From positions 1 through 64,000 of the forward strand of contig UCKM01000015.1 of assembly GCA_900473175.1 (NCBI GenBank): 64,000 bases of DNA. Reading direction: 5' to 3'. This DNA is from Hyphomicrobiales bacterium. Lineage in GTDB: Bacteria > Pseudomonadota > Alphaproteobacteria > Rhizobiales > Rhizobiaceae. Made by a program: the position numbers and the translations under genes. This document shows, piece after piece, positions 45,439 through 56,400 of this stretch. Each line of letters opens with the position of its first letter. Position 1 is the first letter of the stretch. Below the pieces are notes generated by a model. That model was not told the origin of the DNA. It saw nothing but the letters and a program-made list of their open reading frames with translations, and did no database searches.

Positions 45439-46383
45439 TCAGTTCTTTTTAAGCTGGGCCGTGGCCCCGGACAGCCATTCGCTGACGACTTTCACGTCTT
45501 CCTTGCCAAGGCCATGGTCCGATTTGATCGAACGGGCCTCGACGCGCGCGCCGTGCGATCTGAGCATGGCCTCGAGCGCCGGCGCAAATGGCGCATAGAG
45601 CTGGTCCGACGCCCCGGAAACCGTCAGGACGCGCGCATTGGCAAGGTTGGCTTCACCCGTGTCGGTCAAAACTGGCATCGAACGCAGCAGCACAGCCTGC
45701 TGCACCAGGTCCGGATAAAGCATCATCACGGCATTGACCAGATTGGCACCGTTGGAATAGCCGAGGAACGTGGTCCGCTTCGGATCAAGCTTGTATTGCA
45801 AAGTGGCCTGCTTGAGGAATTCGGCAAATGCCTTTGCTTCGGACCGAATATCCTTCTGATCGAAGCTTACTGGCGACAGGCGGCGATACCAGCGGTTCGA
45901 ACCGTCCTGGACCACGCGCCCGCGCACCGCAAGCAGCACCGCATTCGGCGCTATCTTTGACCCGAACGGGACAAGGCTGGTTTCGTCCTGCCCCGAGCCG
46001 TGCAGCAGTACCAGCGTATCACCATTGGGCTTTCCCGGACGATAGATCCGGTACTTGAATGCAAGCTCCTCGTGGAGCGATCCATCGCTCCGGGGAAGAA
46101 TGTCTCCGTTGATTGCCTTGTTCAAGATACTGGGACTGCCCGTGGTAACGACGTTGATCGGCGATGCCTTAACGGGCATCTGCGGCGCCCTGCTCTTTTG
46201 CGAGCAAGCATCGACACCGGTATTTTTATCGACATCCGGCGTCGGATCAACCGTGTTCGAACGAACTTCCGCCTTGCCGCTTTGAATCTTGTCGCAATCG
46301 GCAATTCCTATCGCGCTCGCGGATTGCGCTGCGCCAAGCACGGAAAGACCTGCAATCAGTGCGAATAGATTCAGTTTACCCAT
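45439..46383 (-). CDS. Secreted alpha/beta hydrolase (phospholipase/carboxylesterase type)
   Basis: 314 residues with a signal peptide (cleaved after SASA, about residue 24). A Cys-containing Asn/Asp/Ser-rich stretch (~25-100) precedes the hydrolase domain. Catalytic triad candidates: Ser in FLGYSNGAN, Asp in SGASDQLY, His in SDHGLG; the oxyanion region is LVLLHGSGQDETSL. LSPVSFDQKDI matches the phospholipase/carboxylesterase branch. Periplasmic serine esterase of unknown substrate. Upstream of the leuA leader on the same strand, separated by 56 bases. Confidence 0.85.
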   Translation of the reverse strand: MGKLNLFALIAGLSVLGAAQSASAIGIADCDKIQSGKAEVRSNTVDPTPDVDKNTGVDACSQKSRAPQMPVKASPINVVTTGSPSILNKAINGDILPRSDGSLHEELAFKYRIYRPGKPNGDTLVLLHGSGQDETSLVPFGSKIAPNAVLLAVRGRVVQDGSNRWYRRLSPVSFDQKDIRSEAKAFAEFLKQATLQYKLDPKRTTFLGYSNGANLVNAVMMLYPDLVQQAVLLRSMPVLTDTGEANLANARVLTVSGASDQLYAPFAPALEAMLRSHGARVEARSIKSDHGLGKEDVKVVSEWLSGATAQLKKN

Positions 46384-46657
46384 AAGCTAATCCTGGCAGT
46401 TAAAGGTTAACTAAGAACAGCCGCGGTTATCCGCTCGGCGCTGCCATGCCTGGTGGCGTTCACTTCTCATATGATGGAAATGACGCTCATGCCAAAAATC
46501 ACGTCCCCGGACTTTGCGCTTTGGCGCGGCGTCATGATGGAGAATTCGCATTGCTGGGTGACGTGTCACCCATTGCGGTTTCTATGTCAACATAATTGTA
46601 ACGAAATCATGACGACTGAAACAATGCGTTACAAAATGTTGCAACGCTGCATCGAAA

Positions 46658-47236
46658 TCACGCGAGGCCCTTCAGCCTCAGGTGCTGGAGCAGCATGACC
46701 GTCTTGGCATCGGCGATCTCGTGCCGGTCGACACGTGACAGGGCATCGTCCAGCGTCATTTCGAGAACTTCGATGTCCTCGCCCTCGTCTTCGTGGCCGC
46801 CGCCCGCGGACACGCGATCGGAGGCATCGTAGACGGCAATGAAAAACACAAGGCGCTCCGAAACGCTACCCGGGCTCATGAAAACATCGAAGACGCGCTC
46901 GATATCGCGCAGGCGATAACCGAGTTCTTCCTCGGTCTCCTTGCGCGCCGTCGTTTCGGCATCATTGTCGTCAAGCAGGCCGGCACAGGCTTCGATCAGC
47001 ATCGGATCATGGCCGGTCACATGCGCGGGCAGACGAAACTGCCGGGTGAGGAGTACCGTCCCGCGCACGGGATCATAAGGCAGAACCACCGCCCCATTAC
47101 CACGGTCGTAGACTTCACGGGTGTGCCGTTCCAGGGTCCCGTCGCGCTTCATGAAGTCGTAGGTGTATTTTTTGAGCGTTCCCCAATTGTCGGAGAGAAG
47201 CTCGACCCTTTTCATTTGAACGGGACTTTCGCTCAT
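46658..47236 (-). CDS. Nudix hydrolase (ADP-ribose/GDP-mannose pyrophosphatase-like)
   Basis: 192 residues. The N-terminal strand-swap domain (LSDNWGTLKKYTYDFMKRDG) and box GLLDDNDAETTARKETEEEL (then GY) match NudK/NudF-type nucleotide-sugar pyrophosphatases that dimerise through the N-terminal domain. SPGSVSERLVFFIAVYD is the following conserved segment. 29 bases downstream of the first CDF gene on the same strand. Confidence 0.88.
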   Translation of the reverse strand: MSESPVQMKRVELLSDNWGTLKKYTYDFMKRDGTLERHTREVYDRGNGAVVLPYDPVRGTVLLTRQFRLPAHVTGHDPMLIEACAGLLDDNDAETTARKETEEELGYRLRDIERVFDVFMSPGSVSERLVFFIAVYDASDRVSAGGGHEDEGEDIEVLEMTLDDALSRVDRHEIADAKTVMLLQHLRLKGLA

Positions 47237-47265
47237 GTGAGACTCTCCTGCGCGGGAAGGAAGCC

Positions 47266-48174
47266 TCAGGCGAAGGGAACGGCGACGGTTCCAGACGGCA
47301 GTAGCGCTTCGTCTTCTGGTTCGATATGGATGACCACTTTGGCGTCGGCAATCTGTTTTATCAAGGCATTTTCTATGCGGTCGCTGATAAGGTGGGCGTC
47401 GCCGACGGTCATGTCCGCTTTCACCACGAGGTGAAACTCGATGAATGTTACCCGCCCAGCCATCCGCGCTTTGAGCGCATGGATCTCCAATGCGCTGCCT
47501 GAATTGGCGGAAATGATATCGCGGATCCGGAGGCTTTCTTCTGGCGCCAGGCTAACATCCATCAACCCCTGCACCGAATTGCCGATAACACTCCAGCCCT
47601 GATAGAGAATGTTGAGCACGACAAGGACGCCGAGGATCGGATCAACGAACGACCAGCCCGTCAAAAGCCCGGCCGCAAGCCCGGCGAACACACCGGCCGA
47701 TGTCCATACGTCGGTCATCAGCAGTTTGCCGTCGGCCAGCAAGGCGGGCGACTTGCTCGCGCGGCCGCGATTGATCAGCAATGTGGCCCAGAACGCATTG
47801 ATCAGCGACGCACCGCCATTGATGCCGAGGCCGAGCCATGGTTGCTCCAGGGTCTTGGGAGCTTCCCAGGCCAGCCAGACCTCCCGCATGATCAGAAACG
47901 CCGCGCCTATGATCAATATGCCTTCAAGGACGGCCGAGAAATATTCGACCTTGTGGTGGCCATGGGGATGGTTTGGATCGGCAGGCTTGTTGCTGAGACG
48001 GATCGCCAGCCAGGCGACCAGTGAGGCGACCACATTGATGATCGATTCAAGGGCATCCGAATAGAGCGCGACGGATCCGGTGACATAGTAGGCGCCAAAT
48101 TTCAGCACGAACACAACGATGCCGACGAGGATCGATAAAAAGGCAAGCCGTTGAACCGAGGTGTCTTGCTTCAT
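47266..48174 (-). CDS. Cation diffusion facilitator transporter, copy 1 (TM5 His replaced by Leu)
   Basis: 302 residues, six membrane helices and a C-terminal cytoplasmic dimer domain (~215-302, FHLVVKADMTVGDAHLISDR). TM2 has D40 (LYSDALESIINVV); HPHGHHKVEYFS is a His-rich loop at 69-80. At TM5 this copy reads DGKLLMTD, so L151 stands where the adjacent copy has H151 of the HxxxD metal site; D155 is kept. Ungapped over most of its length with copy 2, so the change is clear. Either altered metal selectivity or a regulatory heterodimer partner, as seen in CDF pairs elsewhere, is possible. Confidence 0.9.
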   Translation of the reverse strand: MKQDTSVQRLAFLSILVGIVVFVLKFGAYYVTGSVALYSDALESIINVVASLVAWLAIRLSNKPADPNHPHGHHKVEYFSAVLEGILIIGAAFLIMREVWLAWEAPKTLEQPWLGLGINGGASLINAFWATLLINRGRASKSPALLADGKLLMTDVWTSAGVFAGLAAGLLTGWSFVDPILGVLVVLNILYQGWSVIGNSVQGLMDVSLAPEESLRIRDIISANSGSALEIHALKARMAGRVTFIEFHLVVKADMTVGDAHLISDRIENALIKQIADAKVVIHIEPEDEALLPSGTVAVPFA

Positions 48175-48289
48175 CTTGCGACGCGTCCCTCACGCCGCAG
48201 CAGCAGCCCCCGGCACGGGAATTATGCGCAGTGTTCAGCCCAAGTGTCTTTATGGACTTTAGATGCAACGAAAATCGCCACAGAATCAC

Positions 48290-49198
48290 TCAGGCGAATG
48301 GAACGGCCGCAGTTCCAAGTGGCAATTTGGCTTCGTCTTCCGGCTCGACGTGAATGACCACGCTCGCCTCGGGAATCTGCTGCATCAGGGCATTTTCGAT
48401 GCGGTCGCAGATGATGTGCGCGTCGCCAACGCTCATGTTCGCCTCGACGACGAGGTGAAATTCGATGAAGGTGACGCGCCCGGCGATCCGGGTCTTCAGG
48501 TCGTGGACTTCCAGCGCGCCGCCGGCATTGGCGGAAATGATATCGCGGATATGGATCGTCTCTTCCGTCGCCACGCCCATATCCATGAGGCCTTGCACCG
48601 AGTTGCCGATGACGTTCCAGCCCTGAAACAGGATGTTCACCGCGACGATGACGGCGAGGATGGGATCGAGGATGGTCCAGCCGGTCAGGATAGCGCCGAC
48701 AAGGCCGGCAAACACGCCTGCCGAGGTGAAGACGTCAGTCATCAGGTGCTTGCCATCGGCAATAAGGGCCGGCGATTTGCGCTTGCGGCCGCGGCTGACG
48801 AGAATATAGGCCCAGAACGCGTTGATCATCGACGCGGCACCATTGATGGCTAGGCCAACCCAAGGCTGGTCGAGCGTCTTGGGTGTTTCCCAGGCATACC
48901 AGACCTCCCGCAGGATCAGCAGCGCGGCGACAATGATAAGCGCGCCTTCGAGCACCGCGGAGAAGTACTCTGCCTTGTGGTGACCGTAAGGGTGATTCTG
49001 GTCGGCGGGCATATGGCTGACCCGGATTGCCCACCAGGCAGCCAGTGCCGCAACAACGTTAACGATCGATTCCAGCGCATCCGAATAAAGCGCAACGGAG
49101 CCGGTGACGTGATAAGCCCAATACTTCAATGCAAGCACGGTGCAGCCGATGAAAATCGACCAGAACGCCAGCCGCTGCACTGTGGTGTCGTTGCTCAT
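48290..49198 (-). CDS. Cation diffusion facilitator transporter, copy 2
   Basis: 302 residues, same length as copy 1 and alignable without gaps, roughly 70 percent identical by eye. Retains H151 and D155 (DGKHLMTDVFTSAG) in TM5, and D40 in TM2; HPYGHHKAEYFS is the loop at 69-80. CDF proteins export divalent metals (Zn, Fe, Mn, Co) against proton influx. It follows trpE(G) after 29 bases, so read-through transcription under the trp attenuator is possible. Confidence 0.92.
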   Translation of the reverse strand: MSNDTTVQRLAFWSIFIGCTVLALKYWAYHVTGSVALYSDALESIVNVVAALAAWWAIRVSHMPADQNHPYGHHKAEYFSAVLEGALIIVAALLILREVWYAWETPKTLDQPWVGLAINGAASMINAFWAYILVSRGRKRKSPALIADGKHLMTDVFTSAGVFAGLVGAILTGWTILDPILAVIVAVNILFQGWNVIGNSVQGLMDMGVATEETIHIRDIISANAGGALEVHDLKTRIAGRVTFIEFHLVVEANMSVGDAHIICDRIENALMQQIPEASVVIHVEPEDEAKLPLGTAAVPFA

Positions 49199-49227
49199 AT
49201 CAAGCTGCTCGTTGCTTCGCCGCCAAC

Positions 49228-51411
49228 TCAGGCGGCGCGTTCCTTGGCGCGGCGCGGCAGATGCGCCACGACGTTTTCGATGATGCGCATACCAGCATTG
49301 TGGCCAAGTGTCATGATGGATTCCGGATGGAACTGTACCGCCGCGATGGGCTCGCTCTTGTGCTCAAACGCCATGATGACACCGTCTTCCGTCTCAGCCG
49401 TAACGATGAAATCGTCGGGCAAACGCACCGGATCGGCAAAAATCGAATGATAGCGGCCGACAGTCACCTCCTTCGGCAAGCCCGAAAATATCTTGCCCTG
49501 CTTGGTGATCCGGATACGCGAAGGCTTGCCGTGCATCGGCACATGCAGTTGCCGCAAGGTTCCGCCATAGGCCTCCGCAAGAGCCTGCAAACCAAGGCAA
49601 ACGCCGAAGATCGGCAAATCGCGCTTGCGCGCCTTCTTGATCGTTGCCTTGCAGTCGAAATCTTCCGGGGTGCCGGGTCCGGGCGAAAGCACGACGAGAT
49701 CGGGCTTGATCCGGTCGAGGATTTCGTCGGGCACCGGCGTACGCACGGTGGTTACGGTCGCGCCTGTCTGGCGGAAATAATTCGCGAGCGTATGAACGAA
49801 CGAATCCTCGTGATCGACGAGAAGAATTTGCAGGCCTTCGCCGACGCGTGCCACGGCGCGTTCTTCGGGAAGGATGTTGCCCCTGTGCGCGTCACGCACG
49901 GCTGCGATCATCGCCGAAGCCTTGAGCTCGGTCTCGGCCTCTTCTTCTTCCGGCACGGAATCAAAGAGCAAGGTGGCGCCCGCACGAACCTGCGCGATCC
50001 CGTCCTTGATGCGAATGGTGCGGAGCGTCAGACCCGTATTCATGTCGCCGTTGAAACTGACCATGCCGATGGCACCGCCATACCAGGCGCGCGGGCTACG
50101 TTCATTTTCCTCGATGAAACGCATCGCCCACAATTTCGGCGCACCCGTGACGGTCACAGCCCAGGCATGGGACAGAAAGCCATCGAACGCATCCATATCC
50201 TCGCGCAACCGGCCTTCGATGTGATCGACCGTATGGATCAGACGCGAATACATCTCGATCTGACGGCGGCCGATGACGCGGACTGAACCCGGCTCGCACA
50301 CACGGCTTTTGTCGTTGCGGTCGACATCCGAGCACATGGTGAGCTCGGATTCGTCCTTCTTCGAATTCAGAAGCTTGATGATCTGCTCGGAATCGGCAAT
50401 CGCGTCTTCGCCGCGCTTGATGGTGCCCGAAATCGGACAGGTTTCGATCCGGCGACCGACGACGCGCACGAACATTTCCGGCGAAGCGCCGACCAGATAT
50501 TCGTTGTCGCCAAGATTGATGTAGAAGGAATAGGGCGACGGGTTGATGGCCTTGAGCCGGCGCGAGATAACGGACGGCTTGGTCTCGCAGCGCTCATAGA
50601 ATGTCTGGCCCGGCACAACCTCGAATAGGTCGCCGCGTTTGAAGCTTTCCTTTGCCTTCTTCACCAGTTCCGCATAGTCGCCGGGATTGTGGTCGCCGCG
50701 GCCAGGAATGGTGTCGGTCGGCTTGAAGGGCTGCGCTGCGGTATCGCGCGGCAGGCCTTCGGTCGAAGCCCCTTCGAACGCATAGTCGTAACGATCGAGC
50801 CATGCCTTGGCGGCATGGTGATCCACCACCAGAATCTCGTCCGGAAGGTAAAGCACGATGTCGCGCTGGTCTTCCGGCCGTTTCAGCTTGTACTGGATCG
50901 GATCGAACTGGAAGGCAAGGTCATAGCCGAAGGCGCCATAGAGGCCAAGGCTGGCATCGTCTTCGGTGAAGAACAGGCTAACGATTGCGCGCAGCACCGT
51001 AAAGACTGAAGGGATGCGCGACCGCTCTTCTTCCGTGAAGGGACGGCTCGGCAGGGCGATTTCCAAATCGAGCTTGGTCGCGCTTTCGGCGGTAATAGCC
51101 ACTTCCTCAAGCGCAGCAATGGCTTTCCTGATCGGAACGAGAAGAACCTCGCCTCGCTTGTTCAGCGCTTCGATGGACATGTGCCGGCCATTGGAGGTGA
51201 TGGCCACGGGCGGATCGACGATCGCCGTATCCCAACGCGTATAGCGCCCGGGATACTCATAGTTGGAGGAGAAAACCGCGCCTCGCCGTTCGTCCAGAGC
51301 GTCGACGTAGCTGTCGATGGCGCTGGCATAGGCCGTTGCAATGCGCATGCGAGAAATCGTGACACCGCCCTTGGTGTCAAAAATCTCGATGTCGCCCTCA
51401 ATTCTATGCAT
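49228..51411 (-). CDS. trpE(G): Fused anthranilate synthase TrpE(G)
   Basis: 727 residues from the ATG at 51411 with GGAGAG upstream; an in-frame start further out would overlap the attenuator. Residues ~1-510 are the chorismate-using TrpE part ([40 protein letters not shown]), and ~525-727 the TrpG glutamine amidotransferase ([44 protein letters not shown] with the nucleophile Cys, and VQFHPES with the catalytic His-x-Glu). The fusion is characteristic of rhizobia and relatives. Controlled by the trpL attenuator just upstream. Confidence 0.97.
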   Translation of the reverse strand: MHRIEGDIEIFDTKGGVTISRMRIATAYASAIDSYVDALDERRGAVFSSNYEYPGRYTRWDTAIVDPPVAITSNGRHMSIEALNKRGEVLLVPIRKAIAALEEVAITAESATKLDLEIALPSRPFTEEERSRIPSVFTVLRAIVSLFFTEDDASLGLYGAFGYDLAFQFDPIQYKLKRPEDQRDIVLYLPDEILVVDHHAAKAWLDRYDYAFEGASTEGLPRDTAAQPFKPTDTIPGRGDHNPGDYAELVKKAKESFKRGDLFEVVPGQTFYERCETKPSVISRRLKAINPSPYSFYINLGDNEYLVGASPEMFVRVVGRRIETCPISGTIKRGEDAIADSEQIIKLLNSKKDESELTMCSDVDRNDKSRVCEPGSVRVIGRRQIEMYSRLIHTVDHIEGRLREDMDAFDGFLSHAWAVTVTGAPKLWAMRFIEENERSPRAWYGGAIGMVSFNGDMNTGLTLRTIRIKDGIAQVRAGATLLFDSVPEEEEAETELKASAMIAAVRDAHRGNILPEERAVARVGEGLQILLVDHEDSFVHTLANYFRQTGATVTTVRTPVPDEILDRIKPDLVVLSPGPGTPEDFDCKATIKKARKRDLPIFGVCLGLQALAEAYGGTLRQLHVPMHGKPSRIRITKQGKIFSGLPKEVTVGRYHSIFADPVRLPDDFIVTAETEDGVIMAFEHKSEPIAAVQFHPESIMTLGHNAGMRIIENVVAHLPRRAKERAA

Positions 51412-51464
51412 CTGTCTCTCCGTGTCGTTGCACCTGGCCTTGGGGGCGTCTTCTTGCAAATAAC

Positions 51465-51495
51465 AAAAAGGCCGCCCGGAAAACCCGTTGCGGCC
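51465..51495 (-). terminator. trpE(G) attenuator terminator
   Basis: Minus strand GGCCGC (51495-51490), an inner CGG-GTTTT-CCG stem, GCGGCC (51475-51470), then TTTTTG. The 5' arm GGCCGCAA (51495-51488) can alternatively pair with TTGCGGCC (51535-51528) directly after the leader stop codon: a standard antiterminator. Confidence 0.9.
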
Positions 51496-51535
51496 CTGTT
51501 CCCTGATGCGCATGCAAAAGGCTGCGTGGCCGCAA

Positions 51536-51580
51536 TTAGCGGACCCACCACCAGCCAGTTTTGTTAATGCGCGTGTTCAT
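51536..51580 (-). CDS. trpL: Tryptophan leader peptide
   Basis: 14 residues, [14 protein letters not shown], with three consecutive Trp codons immediately before the stop, the classic sensor of charged tRNATrp. ATG at 51580. No Shine-Dalgarno is present between the promoter -10 box and the ATG, consistent with leaderless initiation as known for the sinorhizobial trpL. Confidence 0.92.
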   Translation of the reverse strand: MNTRINKTGWWWVR

Positions 51581-51588
51581 GGCGATGA

Positions 51589-51617
51589 TTGTTAGCGGCA
51601 GCCGGGGCAGCTTGCAA
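51589..51617 (-). promoter_or_regulatory. trpL promoter (leaderless mRNA)
   Basis: TTGCAA at 51617-51612 and TAACAA at 51594-51589 with a 17-base spacer. Eight bases separate the -10 from the trpL ATG, so transcription should start at or next to the A of the start codon. Confidence 0.7.
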
Positions 51618-51647
51618 CAGCAAATAATTCATACATTGTCCGAAGGC

Positions 51648-53327
51648 TCAGAAGAGCCCTTCGATCAATCCCTGTCCGTTGAGATGAATTCGTTCCGCCG
51701 AAGGCGATTTGGGCAGGCCTGGCATGGTCATGATCTCACCGCAGATCGCCACGATAAAGCCGGCCCCGGCGGCGAGGCGCACCTCGCGCACGTGCACGAC
51801 ATGATTGACCGGCGCGCCTCGCAGATGCGGGTTCGTCGAGAATGAATATTGCGTCTTCGCCATGCACACAGGAAGATTGCCGTAGCCGGCATCCTCCCAT
51901 TGCTTCAGCTGTTCGCGCACGCTCGTGTCGGCGTCGGCTTCTGCACCCCGATAGATGCGTTTGACGATGGTCTCGATCTTGTCGAATAGCGGTAATTCAT
52001 CCTCGTAGAGCGGTGAAAACTGCGCTGAGCCACTTTCAGCCAGCGCAATGACCTTGTGCGCCAGGTCCTCGATGCCAGCAGAACCCTCAGCCCAATGCTT
52101 GCAAAGAATAGCTTCGGCGCCATGCGCCGTAACAAAAGCCTTCACCGCCTCGATCTCTGCATCCGTATCGGCGGTAAAATGGTTGATGGCAACGACCACC
52201 GGGACACCGAACTGGCGGACATTCTCCATGTGCCGGCCGAGATTGGCACAGCCTGCCTTGATGGCCGCAATGTTTTCCCGTCCAAGATCCTCCTTGGCGA
52301 CACCGCCATGCATCTTCATCGCCCGGACCGTCGCGACGATGACCGCCGCCGCGGGCTGGAGGTTCGCCTTGCGGCACTTTATGTCGAAGAATTTCTCGGC
52401 ACCGAGATCAGCGCCAAATCCGGCCTCCGTCACCACATAGTCCGCGAGTTTGAGCGCGGTGGTCGTCGCGACGACCGAATTGCAGCCATGCGCGATATTG
52501 GCGAAGGGGCCGCCATGGACAAAGGCCGGATTGTTCTCCAGCGTCTGCACCAGGTTCGGTTGCATCGCATCCTTGAGCAGCACCGCCATTGCCTTGTCGG
52601 CCTTCAGATCGCGGGCATAGACGGGGGTTTTGTTGAAACGGTAGCCGATGATGATTTCACCGAGCCGCTGTTCCAGATCCTCAAGGTCCGTGGCGAGACA
52701 GAGGATTGCCATCACCTCCGAGGCGACCGTGATGTCGAAACCGGACTCGCGGGGGAATCCATTGGCGACGCCGCCGAGCGAAGAGGCGATATCGCGCAAG
52801 GCGCGATCGTTCATGTCCATGACCCGCCGCCATGTGATGCGCCGCGTATCGAGATTGAGTTCGTTGCCCCAATAGACGTGATTGTCGATCATCGCCGCCA
52901 GCAGGTTGTGCGCGGCCGTGACGGCGTGGAAATCGCCGGTGAAATGCAGGTTGATATCCTCCATCGGAATCACCTGAGCATAACCGCCGCCGGCAGCTCC
53001 GCCTTTGGTACCGAAACAGGGACCGAGCGAGGCTTCCCGAATGCAGACGATCGCCTTCTTGCCGACGCGGTTCAGCCCATCGCCGAGCCCGACAGTCGTC
53101 GTGGTCTTGCCCTCCCCGGCTGGTGTCGGGCTGACGGCAGTCACCAGAATGAGCTTGCCATTCCTGCCACCGCGTTTCGAACGGATGAATTCCGCCGAAA
53201 TTTTTGCCTTGTCGTAGCCATAGGGTGCGAGATGCTCGGGTGGAATGCCGATTTGCGCGCCGATCTCAAGGACCGGCTTTTTCGCTGCAGAACGCGCAAT
53301 CTCAATATCGGATTTGACGCCAGCCAT
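51648..53327 (-). CDS. fhs: Formate--tetrahydrofolate ligase
   Basis: 559 residues from the ATG at 53327, which has GGGGGA six bases upstream; ATG at 53333 overlaps that site. The P-loop is [20 protein letters not shown], followed by [20 protein letters not shown] and [20 protein letters not shown], all diagnostic. Makes 10-formyl-THF from formate and ATP for one-carbon metabolism. Monocistronic: a strong terminator separates it from putA upstream and the trpL promoter follows after its stop. Confidence 0.97.
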   Translation of the reverse strand: MAGVKSDIEIARSAAKKPVLEIGAQIGIPPEHLAPYGYDKAKISAEFIRSKRGGRNGKLILVTAVSPTPAGEGKTTTTVGLGDGLNRVGKKAIVCIREASLGPCFGTKGGAAGGGYAQVIPMEDINLHFTGDFHAVTAAHNLLAAMIDNHVYWGNELNLDTRRITWRRVMDMNDRALRDIASSLGGVANGFPRESGFDITVASEVMAILCLATDLEDLEQRLGEIIIGYRFNKTPVYARDLKADKAMAVLLKDAMQPNLVQTLENNPAFVHGGPFANIAHGCNSVVATTTALKLADYVVTEAGFGADLGAEKFFDIKCRKANLQPAAAVIVATVRAMKMHGGVAKEDLGRENIAAIKAGCANLGRHMENVRQFGVPVVVAINHFTADTDAEIEAVKAFVTAHGAEAILCKHWAEGSAGIEDLAHKVIALAESGSAQFSPLYEDELPLFDKIETIVKRIYRGAEADADTSVREQLKQWEDAGYGNLPVCMAKTQYSFSTNPHLRGAPVNHVVHVREVRLAAGAGFIVAICGEIMTMPGLPKSPSAERIHLNGQGLIEGLF

Positions 53328-53371
53328 CGACATTCCCCCATATCGGAAGTACGTCAAATAGCATTCTATGA

Positions 53372-53407
53372 CGAAAATGGGGATAGCCAGATAGGACTAT
53401 CCCCATT
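53372..53407 (-). terminator. Rho-independent terminator of putA
   Basis: Minus strand AATGGGGATAG, ten-base loop, CTATCCCCATT, then TTCG within a TTTT run. Perfect 11-bp stem, 19 bases beyond the putA stop. Confidence 0.88.
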
Positions 53408-53425
53408 GCGAGGTTCCCTCTAATC

Positions 53426-56400
53426 CTATTCGCCCATCGCGATCAGGCTGGCATTACCCCCCGCTGCGGCGGTATTGACGGAAACCACCTGCTCAAGCGC
53501 AAAGCGTGCAAGATAAGCAGGGCCGCCTGCCTTCGGTCCGGTACCGGAAAGACCGGAGCCGCCGAACGGCTGCGTACCGACGACCGCACCGATCGTATTG
53601 CGGTTGACATAGACATTGCCGACATCGAGCCGGTCGACCACCTTCGTCACCGTTGCCTCGATACGCGTGTGCAGGCCAAAAGTGAGGCCATAGCCCGTGG
53701 AGGCAATCTGATCGAGCACCTTGTCGAGATCCTTGGCCTTCCAGCGCACGACGTGCAGAACCGGGCCGAACACTTCGCGTTCCAGCGCTTCCGGCCGGTC
53801 CAACTCCACGATGTGCGGCGCAAAGAACAGGCCGTCGCCCGGGGCCTCACCCGCATACCGAACCTTCTGGCTCTTGCGCATTGCCGCGATATGGCTGGTG
53901 AGCATGTCCCGCTGGGCCTGATCGATGATCGGTCCGACATCGGTCGATGCTAGCGAAGGGTCACCGACGACAAGTTCCTTTGCCGCGCCTTCGATCATTT
54001 CGAGCATGTTGTCGGCAATATCTTCCTGCAGATAGAGGACGCGCAGGGCCGAACAACGCTGCCCGGCCGAGCGGAATGCCGACATGACCACATCGTCGGT
54101 GACCTGCTCTGACAATGCGGTTGCATCGACAATCATTGCGTTGAGACCACCCGTCTCCGCTATCAGCGGTACAATTGGTCCCTTCTTCGCGGCCAGGGTA
54201 CGATTGATGGCCCATGCCGTGTCCGTCGAGCCGGTGAAGGCGACGCCTGCAATGTCGGCATGCGAGGTTAGAGCTGCACCAACGGAACCATCGCCCGGCA
54301 CGTAGAGGACAGCATCCTTCGGAACGCCTGCCTCATGGAGGATGCGGATTGCTTCATAGGCGATGAGCGGGGTTTGCTCGGCAGGCTTAGCCACGACGGT
54401 ATTTCCTGCAGCAAGCGCCGCAGAAACCTGGCCGAGAAAAATCGCGAGCGGGAAATTCCAAGGGCTGATGCAGACGAAAGCGCCGCGCCCGCGATGGCGC
54501 AGCTTGTTGTCTTCGCCTGTCGGCCCCGGCATGACCTTATCTGCACCAAACTGCCGGCGCGCCTCGGCCGCATAGTAGCGGCAAAAATCCACCGCCTCGC
54601 GGATCTCGGCAATACCGTCGTCGATGGTCTTGCCAGCTTCGCGCGAGAGCAGATCGAGAAGCTGGTCGCGGTTTTTCTCGAGCAGATCTCCGGCACGCTC
54701 CAGCGGCTTGGCACGGGTCTCAACCGGAACGCGCGACCAGGAAGCGAAACCCTTGCGGGCAACGCCGACGGCCTTTGCAGCTTCCTCGGCACTGGCAAAG
54801 ACGACAGTGCCAACGGCCTTGCCATTGACCGGGGAGAGCACGTCCTGCGGCTTGCCAGCTGCTTTCACACCCTCGATCAATGGAATTGCCGCGACGGTGC
54901 GGGAGGCCTTGGCAATGCCGCCCAACAGGGAGGCGAGTTCCTTGCGGTCGCCAAGCTCAACTCCATTGGAATTGGCACGCTTGCCGTAGATCTTCGATGG
55001 CAGGGGAATGTGCGGATGCCTGTAGCCCTTGCCGTCATTCAGCTTTTCGGCCGGGCGAACCAGGAGGTCAGCGATCGGAATGTCGTTGTCGCCAACCACC
55101 GAAACGAACGAGGAATTCGCGCCGTTTTCGAGCAGGCGCCGCACAAGGTAGGCGAGAAGATCACGGTAGCCGCCGACCGGCGCATAGATACGGCAGGCAA
55201 TCTTGTCGCCCTTTTCGGTGATCTGTTTGTAAAGGCTCTCGCCCATGCCGTGCAGGCGTTGAAATTCAAAGCCGCTCTTGTCGGCCCCAGCCATCTCCAG
55301 GATCATGGCCACGGTCAGCGCATTATGCGTCGCGAACTGCGGGAAAATGCGCGGCCGCGCATCGAGCATGCGCCGGGCGCAGGCGAGGTAGGAGGCGTCC
55401 GTTGCCGGCTTGCGGGTGAAGACAGGATAATCGGCAAGGCCGCGTTCCTGCGCCCGCTTCACTTCAGTATCCCAATAGGCGCCCTTGACGAGGCGCACCA
55501 TCATCTTGCGGTTGTGGCGCGCCGCCAATCTGTCGATGTGATCGATGACGTCGAGCGCACGCTTCTGATAGGCCTGGATGGCAAGGCCGAACCCATCCCA
55601 GCCGTCGAGCGATGGATCGCCAAAGACACGGTCGATGACATCGAGTGACAGTTCGAGCCGGTCGGCCTCCTCGGCATCGACTGTAAAGTTGAGGTCGTAG
55701 GATTTTGCCTTCTGCGCCAGGGCGAGAAGATCCGGCACCAGTTCGGCCATGACCTGGTCATGATGGGTCGCCAGATAACGCGGATGCAGCGCCGAAAGCT
55801 TGACAGAAATGCCCATGCGATCGGGGAGTTTCTTGTTACCGGTCGCACGGCCGATCGCATCTATGGCATCGGAATAGGATTTGAAATAGCCGCGCGCGTC
55901 CTTGCGCGTCCGGGCGCCCTCGCCCAGCATGTCGAAGGAGTGCCGATATCCCTTGGCCTCGTTGGTGCTGGCGCGCTTGAGAGCATCCTTGATGGTTTCG
56001 CCGAGAACGAAATGATGGCCCAGATAGCGCATGGCCTGCTTGGTCGCGGTGCGAACCGTCGGAAGGCCGATCCGCTTGACCAGAGACGAGATGACACCCT
56101 CAGGCGTTTCGCCCGGCTTGATGACTTTTGCCGACAGACCGAGCGCCCAGGCGGACGCCGACACGAACCAGGTGTCGCCGCTCGGTTCATGCTCGGACCA
56201 GTGGCCCTGCTTGAGCTTGTCTTCGATGAGCTTGTCCTGCGTCGCAGCGTCGGGCACGCGCAGCAGGGCTTCCGCCAGCACCATCAGCGCCAGGCCTTCG
56301 CGAGTCGAAAGGCCGTATTCACGCAGGAAATCCTCGACGCCGCCAATACCGCTCGCTTCCTTGCGAATCGTTGCGATATATTTGCTGGCTCTGGCATCGA

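Larger units (their letters stand above)
51465..51580 (-). ncRNA. Attenuated trp leader RNA (rnTrpL-like), about 116 nt
   Basis: From the predicted +1 at the trpL ATG to the terminator T-run. In Sinorhizobium meliloti the equivalent attenuated transcript is a stable small RNA with trans targets and its leader peptide also has trans roles. Here only the architecture is seen; trans activity is inference. Confidence 0.65.

Noticed and set aside
52056-53423. 455-codon plus-strand frame opposite fhs
   Set aside because: Antisense shadow of a strongly conserved enzyme gene.
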